The position numbers and the translations under genes were made by a program. Positions 24,471 to 36,878 of a stretch of DNA of 64,000 bases are shown here, one piece after another. Origin of the DNA: Progne subis subis. Its lineage: Eukaryota; Chordata; Aves; Passeriformes; Hirundinidae. Numbering within the stretch: the stretch's first letter is position 1; the number at the start of each line of letters is the position of its first letter. Below the pieces are notes generated by a model, which was not told the DNA's origin, ran no database searches, and worked only from the letters and a program-made list of their open reading frames with translations. The stretch lies in NCBI GenBank assembly GCA_022316685.1, contig JAKJHU010000030.1, positions 11,222,360 to 11,286,359 of the forward strand. Reading direction: 5' to 3'.

Positions 24471-27400
24471 TTTTATTTTGAAGTTCCAAAGGGGAAGGAT
24501 TTTTTAACAACTGAAATTATATGGGAAGATGTTCAAGAGACTGAACAGGCACACTATCTATGATTACACTTGTAAAACTCCTGGCAGATCATTGTTCCTC
24601 AAATGGATGAAGTATTTGGGACTTTAGGATTCTTTCCTATTCAGGTGAAGATGATAGAGGCCCTGCAAAAGCAGATCCATGTTATGAAGCTTGTTTGATC
24701 CACTCTTTAGTACAGGTGAAGTTTTTCCCATTTAGGCTTCTTTTTTTAGCAGATAAGCCCTTCATTCTTCCCTTCTTCCCCCATAATCAAAATAAACATT
24801 GTTTAAGTGGTGAGACTCCATTGAAGTAGCAGCTTCTTTTAAGCGCTGAGCCTTTAAAAAGACGTTCATATGCTTAATATGACTAATTCCATTAATAATA
24901 TAAGATAATTATAGGAAATATAATTAAATGCTAACAATTATCATCAATAGAATATCTGAATAGCAAAAATTTATCTACAGTAAATTGGGATATTGTGGAC
25001 AAAGTAAAAAAATTTCTGTTCCTTGGTCTCAGGTTTGTATTTACATTGGTTGAAACAGAATCTAAATGTTTTATGATTAAATTAAATATAAGGAAAGGGT
25101 GTTTTCTCAGCCTATCTTTGTACCTTTTATGGAAGTTTAACTCCTTGACTTGCAAATCTTTGGGAAACAAAACTTCTACTATTCTAGAAAAACAATTTCT
25201 TTAATCATGTAGATGCCTTCCTAGTCTATAATTATTCAATTTTTAGTCTCATTAAGCACTATAACACTTTAAATTCTTAGTATATATCTCTCTTTTCCTG
25301 GGAAAATTAGATTAAAATCTTTATCTGAACCAGCATACAAGGACTTGACAATGTGTACAGTGAGAAGTCTGGCAAAACCTATGTTTACAGAAACATTTTT
25401 CGTTACACCATTCTCTTGGCAATAGTAGGACGTATCAAGAAAGGTGAGCCTATATCATGTTCCAGCAAATGAAGATCTGCATTTACTCAAATTTGCGGAG
25501 CACCCAGCTTCACTCTTTAGTATATGAGACAGACGTGCAGGACTCATTGGGACATGTATCATATTTTATGTAGCGCTGCCTTTTTTTTTTTTTTTCCTTG
25601 AATACTCATCTGACTCAGATAATTGTATTTGCCATCTGGAAAATACTTTGTCAAATCAAAGTTAGCTGATGGAAATGAAAGATGAAACCAGAGCACACTG
25701 CTCAGGCAGATCTGCCCAAGATGGCAGTACTGAAATGCAGGCAGCAAAGAAAGGCCAGGCAGCATAATTTCAAACACTGACCAAAAGCCCCAGGCTGTTG
25801 CATATAAGTATAATCACATTATTGTTTACATTATTTCAGGTTAAACTGAAATGTGCTTAGAAGTTTTGGAGAACTGAAAAAGTTAGTGAAAAGGGCTATA
25901 TTATTAATGAATGATTGCATAGGTAATTCTGTGTGCTTTTATTAGTATCTAATTCTGTTATTTAGAAAAGCTATGATGTGAAAAAAATAACTAAAACAAG
26001 ATTATTTTGGTGGGAAGATCAGTCTATTTAATCTTACATAATCTTTGAATATTAGAGACATCAAACTTGGAGAATACTATTAACATACTTCAGGGACTGT
26101 GGAGAAATAATAAAAAGGAAAAATTCTTTTTTAGTGGAAATTTTTCAGTGGAAGACTACTAGACACAGGATAAAGAAGCTGAGAACACTTACTCATATTT
26201 AAAGAATAATAATGGTCCTCTAGCAGATGTTAAAGCAAATATGCCCTAATGAATTCATGTACATGAACAAATGCTTATACACACAGACACTTATATAGCC
26301 CTTAACTTTGAATTCAGTGTTTAGCCTGCCTAAAATCTTTCCTGGATTAAATATAGAAAAATGAATTCTTTCTGCTGTTCTAATTTCATATATCTTTATA
26401 TCTTCATGTCACATTATCCATTTCACTTACATTCCACTACTGGCAGCTATGACATTTTGAGAAAATAAGATGTTTTTATATCTATATACTAATATAATAA
26501 GTTAAAGCAGTATTCTCACAATGAATGTTCAGATCCTGCTTTTTTGAAGGCAAGAGTCCATTAGAAGGGCTGGGAAATTACTAGTTCCATCTTTAAACTA
26601 GCAAGAGGGAAGGCATACCTACAAAAGAGAAACCAGTCAGAAAATTGCAGATTCCAGGGAGAACTGCAAAGCAAACAAAAGTAAAGGGAGGATTGTCAAT
26701 TTCTATCTGATTTCTGTCCAGCAAACTTCCCTTTGGCCATTATTGGCAAACCTGTTTCCCTTGTGCTCTGTTCTGCCCAGCCTTCATGAATTAAAGAAGA
26801 TTGGGAATAATCAATACTTAAACCAAGAAATCTCTAAGGAAACCCATAATCTACATGAAATTATCTTGATTTACTAAATTACATCAGTTCTTTGGATTAA
26901 TAAAATAAGGGTAGGATGTGACTCTAGCAGGTATCCAGTTGGTGGAAATGGGAAAGGGGGGAAAATACTAAAAAAATCAAGGTGTTACATTCCATTCCTG
27001 ATATCTCAGTAGTGAAATGGGAAAGAGGGATATTCTTTAGCTCAGTATATATCTAAGTTGGTTTTCAATTTAAACAAATTTAAAAACTTCACCCAGAATG
27101 TTTTATGGAAAGCTACATTTCAAGGGGTTCTGAAGAATTCAGTGAATAAACTCTGTAATCTCTTCAGATTTTTTTTTTTGCTTTACAAATAAACGCTAAA
27201 TTGCTGTAATCTAAATTAAGAAGCAGGAATCAGTATGTCAGCCTCGTGGTTTCACTATAAGAATGTAGACAGAAGATAAATCCTTCTTGCACACACTTAG
27301 AGATTCATTGCTATGAGCTCACATAGTAATCTGAGATGCATGTTATGTGTTTGCTGTATCTCTGACGTATCTTCTTTATTCAGTTTCCAAATCATAATTA

Positions 27401-29685
27401 TGGAAGTTATTTTAAATATTCTAGGCCAAGATATTCCATGTGTTTCAGTCACACAACTTCAGATTCATTAAAAATAGGTCTGATTTTCAGGAAAAGTAAT
27501 TGTTCAGTCGCCAAAATAGCTGCTGTAAATTATTTTAAAGCAGAGTCTCAAAATATATTCATTTTTAAAGATTATATCCTTCAAGAATATGTGGAACAGT
27601 GCTACAGATCTGTAGTACCTGGCCACAGCTTCTTCTCTCTTTATGCTTTGCTTTTAGTAGGACATCAGGAAGTAATATAATTTTAAAATTTACTATAGAG
27701 GGTGTGGATTTTGGTATTCAGGATTCTATAGTTTTTAATTGTTCCTGCTTCCTCCCTGTTTCCAGATTCCTTCAGTCCTTCACAAACCAGAGCCTGGTGC
27801 TGGTGGAGTTGGGCAATGCAGCTGAGTCTATGGAGTGAGAATGGGTAATATGAGCAGTGAAGGTGCCCAGCAGGAGGACAAAAGAAATTTAACATCCTCA
27901 GACACATCTGAGTGGGTGCCGCCCTGCTGTGCCACAAGCACACCCAGACCTCCTCCCATCCTCAGGCCTCACTGCTCTGCTCCCAGAGGTCACCTCAGCA
28001 GGGAGAGCTGCTGAGTTGGCTGCTGTGCCAAACCTTCCCATTCCACAGTCCCATAAAGCTCTGCAGAAATGTGATGTCATAAACTGAGGCAGATGTCAAA
28101 ATACATCCAACCCTGCTGTTCCAGCTGTAGCAAAGGTTAGTTCTGCATGGGGGGGCAGGGGGCAAGTGGCTGCTTTACTAGTCATAGATGAATTACTTAC
28201 CCTGTGGCAATAAACCGTTTAGGGAGTTTGGAGCTGTAATTTTCAGAGGAAAATCACTTTGGGAAGGTGGATAAAGCTGAGTGCTTTGCTATTATCAAAC
28301 TCTCTGCATCCTTACTTAAAAAATCTAAATGCAAAATCATGATGAGCTTTGAATATGTTGCATAAAACAAAACCACCTGCCCCTTCTCTGCAGCTTGTTC
28401 CTCTGTGCAACTTTCTGGTGTTATCTGGCCATCAGAGGTCGAGAAGTTCCAGTTTCAGGTGACTGATGAGCAATCACAGGACTTGGTTTTAGTAAATTAG
28501 TATTATTATTATAAAAGTATCAAGGAGAAGAGGAATACCATGAATTGAAGAGAGCTTACAACTTTTGATTCAAATCAAGTGTTTTGGTCATTCCGTAGGC
28601 AAAGCTAGGGACAATATTTGGGAGTCTTTCATTGTCAAATACAAATTAGCATTTTTATTCTATGCAGGGGTAAATTATGCAGCAATCAGTGATGAGCTGT
28701 AAGGGGCAGAATGGAATCAAAGGTGAGATTGAGATGGAGAAAGAAGCAGCAAAGGAAAAAAAACTACAAAGTAAAAAAATGTCTACCTAATTAGCACGGG
28801 AAAGAAGAGAGAAACTCTTAAATTTTCACCATTTGGTTCCCTTTATCTCCTTCTCTCCTGTAGTAATTTATTTTGGTAAGGAGTCTGCAGTGCTTGGCTG
28901 TGTGGAGTACAAGGGCAGTTTAGCAACGGGTTTTCTACTGGTATGGGCAAAGTAAGCATTTGCGCTAAGCAGTTGTTGGATGTAGGAAAATGTTACTACT
29001 TGCCCACTCTTTCAGTGTAAGAAAAAGCAGACTGTTTGCAGTTGTGCCACTGAAGGACAGCTGAGGCACAGCCACCAGGGGATGAAGGGACATCCCCAGC
29101 AGCTGCTGGCATAGGGAAAGGAAAATCTTCAGGGTGTTGCAGCTGCTGTTTTACCCCTCATCCTGTATATAGACCTGGAGCAAAAAATTTCAGTGATGAG
29201 AATCTTCTCTAAAACAGGACAAGTTCAGTTCCCCAGATTTTAAGTTTCTGAACACTTCAGACTGATAATAGCTGCCAAGAAAAATCTCACACTGCCTTTT
29301 TCCACATCACTGTCTGCTCATTTTACCACCACTTACCGCTGACACAGGTGTTTTTATCACTGTGCTGGGCATTGCATCAGGGAATTCATTGGAGTTATAA
29401 GTCAACTTTCTGGGGCAAGTGGGAGACACAAATATTTGTGCTAGTAGAAGAAAGAGAGCAGGAGTAGAAGAGAGAGCAGAGCAGATAGGACTGGGTCTGC
29501 AGCTTTTAGCAGGATCTCCAGCTTGCAGTGTTCCTGAAACTGTGGTCTCAGGCAGTTGCAGAAGAATGAGAAAAGGCCTTGTCTTACCCAAGGTATGCTC
29601 CTAGTAATCAACACCTTGTGCAACAGCAGTCAGATCCAACACTTCTCAGTTCCTGGAACTCTGGTATCCTTGTGCACTAATATCA

Positions 29686-31234
29686 TGGGTTGGCACAATT
29701 TGGTTTTTAGTTAAAGAAGAATGTAGACTGTCACCCTGTCAGGAGCTTGGAATTGTTTTAGAAAGGACAGGGACCCATCAGAAGCTAGGCTGGGATACTG
29801 GAACCTCCTTTGACCACTGAGAATGTTGAATGCAACTTTGGAAAGTACCCATATAAACCCTGATTGTGTTCAAGTCAGGCCCTTTTCCTCCTGGCCAGCT
29901 GAACAGGTAACATCAAGTCAGGCCTGCTGCTCCCCGACCCCCCTTTGGGGAGGGAGCTGGCCCTGAGGCCTGGCCGGGATCCGTCAGCTCCTGGTGGGAG
30001 AGGAGAGGCTGCAGCTTAACATCAACTACTTTGAAAATCTCCCCAGAGCCCTTGGAGCAGGGAGGGATCTCTGCTGGGCCCCTGATAACAGCTGTGGCCT
30101 GGTTGGGCCAGGGCCGCCCTGATTGTCACCGAGGGGTGGGCAGAGCTCTCCCACCCCCCTCCTCTGGTGATTTTCAGATGAAATCGGGCCAATCTGAGGT
30201 GCATCGGGGAAGAGAGACTGCTGCCCAGGGCAGAGCACATGGCCACTGCAGGCCTGGGCAGATTGAAACCTTTCCTGGCAACATGAAGCTTTCAAGGTCT
30301 AACCCTTCTCTGGGAGAGAGAAGAAAGGGAGAGAGTGGACATAGAAAAGATACAGCATGAAGTCAGTAGAACAAGAGTGAAAGAACTGATAAAGATTATT
30401 AGAGGGAGGGATTGAGGAAGTGGACTTTTTTAAATTGGACTTCTCTGGAGTAAACTATGGAGAGATGAACTATTTCCTATAACACCTTGATGTTGTTTGG
30501 GGAAATGCTGGTTCTAGTCAAAGCTGGGGATTGATATGATTGAGATTTAAGTGAGAATCTCAAAGCCCTCACTCCTGGGTTAAAAGGAGGTCTCAGCCTT
30601 TGAGATGAAGATGATTTTAGAGAGAAAGTGATTTGAAACCCTTGGCTCCTGGGGTAAAAGGAGGTCTTTATTTCTTTTGAGATAAAGACAATTTTAGAGA
30701 TAGAAGAGAATCCTTGTTTTATAGTTGAAGAAGCATTCTTAAACAGTACCCCAGATACTCTGAGAGGCCCATGAGTAGCCAAAGGAAAGGCTGCTAATAA
30801 GTAGAACAGCATAATCTGCAAAAACTCCAAGCACTTGCAGATTTGTGACATTGGGAGCCACAAGACTGTTTTTGTCTTGTGGTGAATGTCTCCCTAAGGA
30901 ACTAGAGTGACTCCTCTCCCAAACTGATAAAAGGTTTTGTTTAAATGGCGAAACTAATTGAAAATCACAAGTTGTGTCTCTCTATGTTGTTTGTAAAAAA
31001 GTTAACAGTTTGTAAGGGAAGGGAAGAGTGTTTTGAAGTTTCATGTTGTGTTTTTGTTTGTTTTTGTTTACAACTTTTCTTTTTAATTCTTTCAGTGTGT
31101 GTTAATAAAACTATTTGTTTCTGTTTCAAGATGGAGCTTGCTTTTCTCCTCCTGATCTTCTCCGACAAAAGGAAAGTAAACACTAAGACCACTACACTAA
31201 ATTTGGCAAACAGAATTTGGTGAACATGAAACCA
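29686..31234 (+). mobile_element. Long LTR (about 1.55 kb), probable songbird endogenous retrovirus
   Basis: The 5' end reads TGGGTTGGCACAATTTGG and the proposed 3' end reads AACATGAAACCA, giving short inverted ends TGGGTT...AAACCA. A canonical AATAAA lies at 31104-31109, in a T-rich region just before a terminal block that contains TTCTCCTCCTGATCTTCTCC (31143-31162), as expected for an R-U5 boundary on the plus strand. The whole resembles a long LTR I associate with songbird genomes, though no family name is certain. A GC-rich central part (29920-30260) contrasts with its AT-rich ends. An internal direct duplication of about 74 bp occurs at 30561-30715, with GGTTAAAAGGAGGTCT and GGGTAAAAGGAGGTCT one period apart. 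I could not find a target duplication, so both boundaries, especially the 3' one, are approximate. Open frames inside it are not coding. Confidence 0.7.
31104..31109 (+). terminator. LTR poly(A) signal AATAAA
   Basis: Canonical AATAAA within GTGTGTTAATAAAACTATTT, followed by a GT/T-rich stretch. It lies in the expected R region of the LTR at 29686-31234. Confidence 0.6.
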
Positions 31235-33387
31235 CTATATTAATTGTTGTTTCCGCCCAGGAATAACTAAAACCATTACAACTAAATAGCCTTTATGAAC
31301 TTCTTATGAATGACCTTTATTTTGTATGTTTGACAACTATTGTATTTTGTAAAGTTCTTTTTTGGTTTTGTTGGTGTGTTTGTTTGTTTATATATATATA
31401 AAATCACACATTTCACTCTTGCTCCATTAATCGTTTTCCTAGTTCTTTTGTTCCAATCTGAAAGTTCTATTTTTATTTTTAACATTTAGGCTTTCTGGTG
31501 TTCTGCTGCTAAATATCTTTGTCATCTTAGACTGTATGCAGGGTAAAGCTTCCCCTGTTCAGTGTGCCAGTAATTCGGGTAGTTCTAGTGTGCTATTCTG
31601 TGTCTCCTCACCAGCAGCACGCTCTCCAGGATATGGAGAAGGCTGGCTTAAGTGCAAATTTGGACTGTATAGGTAAATGCATGTTTATAACTTTTTATAA
31701 ACTTTTTAATTGAAACAATTTATGTAGAAAAGTTAATAGTGTGCTTTCCATGAAACTTTTTTTTTAATATACCAGTTTGCCTAGTACACAGAGAAGAGGG
31801 TTTGCATAATATCATGACCAAAAACATCATGAAAATCTATGGCTTTAATTTGAAGGTGACATCAGAGAATGATTGAGTGAATCTTCAAAAAATAGAATTA
31901 TATGATTGGTTAAAAATCTGCACCTAGATTTTATTATTATTATTAAATAATTAATGTAGTTCAGAGTCTGTAGACTGGCTTGGATGACAGAGCTATAAAG
32001 AACATTCATTTAAATGTGGAACAGATACAAATCAGGCATTTCTACTGTCAAACCAAAAACTTCCTAGAATGAGAGTTGAAAGAAAACTAAGTTCTAAGTA
32101 AAGCTCATTAAATTGTGTTGAAAAAAGTCCTTTTTAAGAAATGAAGTTTTCAAAACACCACTGAAGCATTTTGTATTAAAAGAAATAATCTTTGTCCTTT
32201 TCTGGGCAAGAAGAACTGGGTTGTCTCAGAAGTGCTGGTAATTACAACAGCTTGGAATGGATGGTCATGTTTTGTGCTAAAAAACTGGAAGCATGGGAAT
32301 TTTCATTGTTGTCGTTTCTTTATTTGTGTTACCAGAAACCAAAGATTTGTCCACAAAATTCATAATATAGGACAACAGAAAGCAGGACTGTGATATATTT
32401 GATCACTGCAGACATCTGCTATGTACATATGGTATAGCTCTGTCTACAAACAAGCTAAACAATAGGATCACCACCCACTCAGTAGCATGAAACATTTCCT
32501 TCTTCCTAAAGTCTATGTCTATATGTAAGATGGATATAAAACTACTTCTGTCTTTACAGCTTATCTAGACAAATACAGCAGATTGTAGGCATCTAAATAG
32601 CAGGTAAAGCTGTTCCAGCCACCCTTATCAGACAAGGGGAACGAGTCAGTGGAGGCAATGACAATACCAGCAAATCAAAAGCAGTCAAGGCCATTTTTTG
32701 GCCTGAAGAGACTAAGATAGTTCTGCTTGGAAACCTGCTGCTCCCCCAGAACGAGCCCACACACTGAAGCAGTGTGGCAGGTGCCTCAGGATCTATCCCA
32801 TGGCTTGTGGTATTTGCTGCTTCTTTAAGGGAATGAGCACAACCCATTCCTGCCTCTTTCCCTGGGAATCACCTGCTCTGTGGCAATTCCCCATCTGTGC
32901 ACAGGACCTGGGTGGAGGCATGTCCTGGCCCTAGACACAGCACGCTAGGGACTGCTGTAGCCACTAAAATTTTCAGTCATTATCCAAACCCTGTGCATGA
33001 GCCCATCTTGATTTATAGTGAAGTTAGCCAGAGCTGTGTTAACAAGTGTGATAGCAATATCAGTGCACCAGCAGTCTAGCATGTTATGCTTAATCATAGA
33101 GGTTAATGTATAATTACTAGGGATATATTGCAGTGAGTTATTATGGAAATACAAATAGATGGGAGAACCTTTGTGCTCCCGTTAAGAGCTACATGTTTAA
33201 TGGGGTATTGTGTACCTGCATACAGCTCTGGTCTCAGAGGCATGTGTATTAGAGAGCTCTTGATATGCTCCACCATTTCCATCTACAGATGAATTTCAGG
33301 TTGTTTTAGCCTTTGTCTCCAATTGCTCCCTGCTGTATATACTACACTCATGAGGGAGAAACATAAATTAACTGCATTTGTGAGCAT

Positions 33388-33470
33388 TTATAATCACAAA
33401 GTTATCTAGGTTAAAAGGGATTTCTGGATATCATCCAGTATGGACCCCTCCAGTGGGTGGCTATGAACGT
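33388..33470 (-). mobile_element. CR1 LINE 3'-end fragment, minus strand
   Basis: The plus-strand text ATAATCACAAAGTTATCTAG then GGTTAAAAGGGATTTCTGGA then TATCATCCAGTATGGACCCC matches the reverse complement of the CR1 3' end (ATCACAGAAT...GGTTGGAAGGGACCTCTGGA...ATCATCCAGTCCAACCCCC). The CR1 3' terminus is thus near 33388. Upstream CR1 sequence fades after about 33470, so it is a short truncated copy. Confidence 0.7.
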
Positions 33471-33976
33471 GTAATAAGCTCCTGATCTGAACACTCAACT
33501 CTCTCAAGAAAATGAGGACCATATTTTGCATTTACAGTTGAGTGTTCAAAGTACTGCAATGTGAATGCCACCCTTAGGGAACATTAAGTTTGAAAAATCA
33601 CCTTACCTTCTGAAAGGCTTTCACATCTCTTACTTTCATAGCCTAAAATCTATTTATTTTTTATCAGATTCCAGAAGGGAGGAAAATACTCAACATTGAT
33701 TAAAAGGGAAAGAAAATATTCTCATTTTACTTTCCAAGATATTTTCTTTTTAAAAAAGAAGCACAAGTATATATCTAGTTCCATTCCTTAAAATATTCAT
33801 TTAGAAAGCCTTCCTGATCCATATCTACACACTTTTATTGTCTTATTTTCTTAAAAGAATGCTACAGTGAGAAGAGATCTAGCTTAGCTTTATGTTGGGG
33901 CTTTGGTTACTATGTCACAAGTCATAAAAATTTATTTCATTCAGAAATAAGGCCACAGCAACTGCATTGCCTTTGG

Positions 33977-34113
33977 AAAAAAACCCCCAAAAAACCAAAA
34001 ACCAAAACAAAACAAAATATCTGTGACATATTTAAGCCATCATCTTTACACAGTGTCATAACTGAAGATTTTTTTTGGTTTTGTTTTTGGGGTTTTTTTG
34101 GGGGTTTTTTTTT
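33977..34113. repeat. Low-complexity inverted repeat (hairpin)
   Basis: The left arm at 33977-34018 is A/C-only with AAAAAAACCCCCAAAAAA. The right arm at 34069-34113 is T/G-only and is its near reverse complement, with GGGGTTTTTTTGGGGGTTTT. The spacer of about 50 bp contains GTGACATA and TGTCATAAC. Arms of about 40 bp could pair with a few mismatches and slips. Confidence 0.8.
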
Positions 34114-34758
34114 AAGTATTTCTTTCCTATTCTTTTAAACGCTGGTATTTTTTCTCTGGCTAACTCCTCTGACACTGTATCAGCACTGAGGGAGCTGTTT
34201 GGAGGTGGGTGACACAACTGTCACCGTATCAGTCACATCATTTAGCTGTCAACTCCACAGTAGCATTTGGAGCTGAATCAGACACTTCCACTGACATTGC
34301 AACCATAATGTGTGAAAGACGCATCTATTCCTTTGGATGCGTAGGAGACCCTTTCATTTACAGAAAGGACCCACTGACACTCTTGTCCTGCACACAAGGA
34401 TTAGTCAGACTCTTCATGGAAATCAAAGGAAGCTGATGTCAGTACAAACTCTACCTCCATCAGGTTTCAGGTGTCCCAACTGTCCAGCCTAATTGCCCAT
34501 AACAGTTAAACTTCCAGTGAACACTTTCACTGAAATTCTGTTTCTTGATTTTATATCCCCACTGTCAACAATCTTATAAAGATGGGTTTGTTTGTGATTT
34601 ATAATAAATAAAATTTATAATAAATAAAAATGTAAAGGCCATTTCTAGTAATAGAATACTCTTGAAAGAATCTCACTTCACCTCCATACGGAATGAAGCA
34701 CCCTGCTTATTCATTCTGTCCATTCTCATCTGCATTAGCACCTATTCTGATATTTAAC

Positions 34759-34818
34759 TTTTTTTTTCTTTTTTTTTTTTTTTTTTTCTTTTTTTTTTTC
34801 TTTTTTTTTTTCCCCCCC
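34759..34818. repeat. Poly-T tract ending in a C run
   Basis: About 53 T with single C interruptions, followed by about seven or eight C. It is purely low-complexity sequence. Confidence 0.97.
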
Positions 34819-36578
34819 ATTTTAATGTCATACATTTATAAATCTCATTGGATAAGGGTCAGGACCTGCTACTGGAAGATGTATTATTTGTTATATTCTC
34901 AGGCTGGCTGTACTTGGGGACAGACAAACTAGACCTTTGACTTATGTCAAGATATGACAGTAGTTAAAACTTAAAAGGAAATAATCAAGGACACTGCTGC
35001 TAGAACAAGAAGTCCCTGGATTCTTGGCACAAATTTAAACCTTATAACAGCACATTAAGACCTGATAACTGTGTTGATGTGCACTTATATGAGCTGCTTA
35101 TATGTGTAGCTGCTGTTGTAAGAGGAAGGCAGTAACAGTGTAAGTAGGCTACAAATAGTGGAACCACAAAGGAACATTTGAGTTTGTAAGCTCCTACAAT
35201 TATGAGCTCACTTGAGTAACTGGACAGAAGTGCACTATTAAACACTGTTTTGAACTCTGATTAAAGACATACTGCATTGTCAGGGATAGTTTTATAGTTA
35301 TAACAGAAATTTGGATTAAATATTGTTATTCTCAAAAGATGTTCTTAAAACAGAATATGTAATTTATTAAATTTTAGCACTCTGTACATGTATGAACTTT
35401 TTCTCTCTGTATATATGTATAAAGAGCTTTTATATAATTCTTACACTGGTATAGGCACTCCATACATATATACAAATATACTCTATACATATACTCTATG
35501 CATATGAAAGCTTTTTTTTCTTTGCTACAGTTCTTATTTTTATTAATGTCAGGAAATTAAAAAGAGACTAAAAATGCATAGGGTTTTACATCTGAATTCA
35601 CTGGAAGAATGAGTCCCAGAAGTTATTTTTGGCATGATGCTTTTAAAATTAAGCTCTAGAACAATTCTATTTTACCATCATAAACAGATTTTACCATTTT
35701 GTATTACTTTAAAACAATACTCTGTATGAGAGTGAACAAGCTCTCAACCATGGAGATGATACAAAACCTATAGAGAAAGGAAATTACAGCATAATGGAAA
35801 TGATGGCTGGAAGCCATACCACCCAGATCTGTTAGCTCATCCAAACAGAAATGCCAGGCTGAGCTGATTTAGTTGGGATCTCTGAGGAAACCTCAAAGGT
35901 TGCTGAAGGAAGTGGCGGCAGCAACATTGTAGGTGGTATTCTCTGTTCTTGAGTCACCACTGGGTCAATAACCTGTGTGATGGGAGCCAGCAGGGTTTCC
36001 TGGAAGAGCTGTGGGCATGATGTAAAACTACGGTCCTGAGTATCAAGAATTATTTCAAGATCATCATAAACTTTGTATGAGGAGCAGACCTGGTGACCCT
36101 GGGTACCTGGTCACATTTCAGTATCAGCCTTTCTTTCATAATTTCTCCAAATTGTTGCAGTATTTCCTCTTCCTTGGGGCAGGAGAATAAAACCAGTAAT
36201 GTCATGCCAGGATGATGGAATACTGAAAAACATTCAAACTCCATTAAAAGAGACTTTTACTCAAATCCTGTCATTATCTTGAATGAGATTTGGACCACAT
36301 CTAGAGCCCTTAGTACAGAAGGACTGTGACAGGGCTTTTGTGTTTTTGAAGGAGCTCTTCCCTTTTCATGCCTTTCCCGTTTGAGCAATGCTGCCATTGC
36401 CTTTCAGCCATAATCACCAGCCATTACTCAGAGGTGCTGTCAGGCCCCATCCTGCTCCCAGAGCAGCTCGACTCCAGATTGTTCCCCTCCCCAGCCCCAC
36501 CATGGTGTAGTGACACTATGACATTACATTCTCCCCAGAAACAACGACACGAATCTGATTTATAACTGGTGGTAAAAC

Positions 36579-36584
36579 TTTATT
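36579..36584 (-). terminator. TRPS1: Candidate distal TRPS1 poly(A) signal AATAAA
   Basis: On the minus strand the sequence reads AATAATAAAGTTTTACC, a canonical AATAAA. About 25-45 bases farther on there is a GU-rich stretch (TTCGTGTCGTTGTTTCTGGGG, about 36551-36531) of the kind that binds CstF. Cleavage would fall near 36555-36565. It is the strongest such pairing I see downstream of the stop, and its distance of about 5.2 kb fits the known size of TRPS1 3' UTRs. Confidence 0.65.
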
Positions 36585-36852
36585 ATTCAAGTTTAGATGT
36601 AACAGACATCTTTGCTGCCTGAAGATTGTTTGCATAAGAAATACACCAAGAACATGTTTGTGAGTAGAAATGAACATGCACTATGAAAACCAAAAAACAA
36701 AACAAAACAAAAAAACCCAAAACAAAACAGAACAAAAGACACATCCATGTGTTGTAAGGACAAAACATTAAGAGCCAGCATTCTAGAGTCAAATCAGGGC
36801 TACAAGTTTAATGATGGTTTTTAGCAACATGAAGTCATTCTTTATGAAGTAA

Positions 36853-36878
36853 TTTTTTTTTTTTTTTTTTTCCCCCCC
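36853..36878. repeat. T19-C7 run
   Basis: Nineteen T followed by seven C on the plus strand. If the TRPS1 3' UTR reaches 36556, this is G7-A19 near the 3' end of the mRNA. Confidence 0.95.

Larger units (their letters stand above)
20941..29685. other. Intergenic, no gene recognised
   Basis: Mostly AT-rich sequence without recognisable transposons or coding domains, apart from the CA/A microsatellite at 24394. A GC-richer patch is at about 27880-28080. Open frames such as 22882-23187 (plus) and 27683-27943 (minus) have no domain. Confidence 0.5.
31235..36555. other. Intergenic DNA just past the TRPS1 3' end
   Basis: AT-rich, with one CR1 fragment, an inverted repeat and a poly-T tract (annotated separately). 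A GC-richer patch lies at 32600-32960. A TA-rich stretch with repeated ATACATATA words is at about 35410-35510. Minus-strand sequence at about 35855-36110 has an 85-codon frame without stops (see findings), but nothing I can identify as a gene. Confidence 0.5.

Noticed and set aside
30477..30863. 128-codon minus-strand open frame
   Set aside because: It is inside the long LTR and is antisense to its poly(A) signal, with the repeated segments reflecting the 74-bp duplication.
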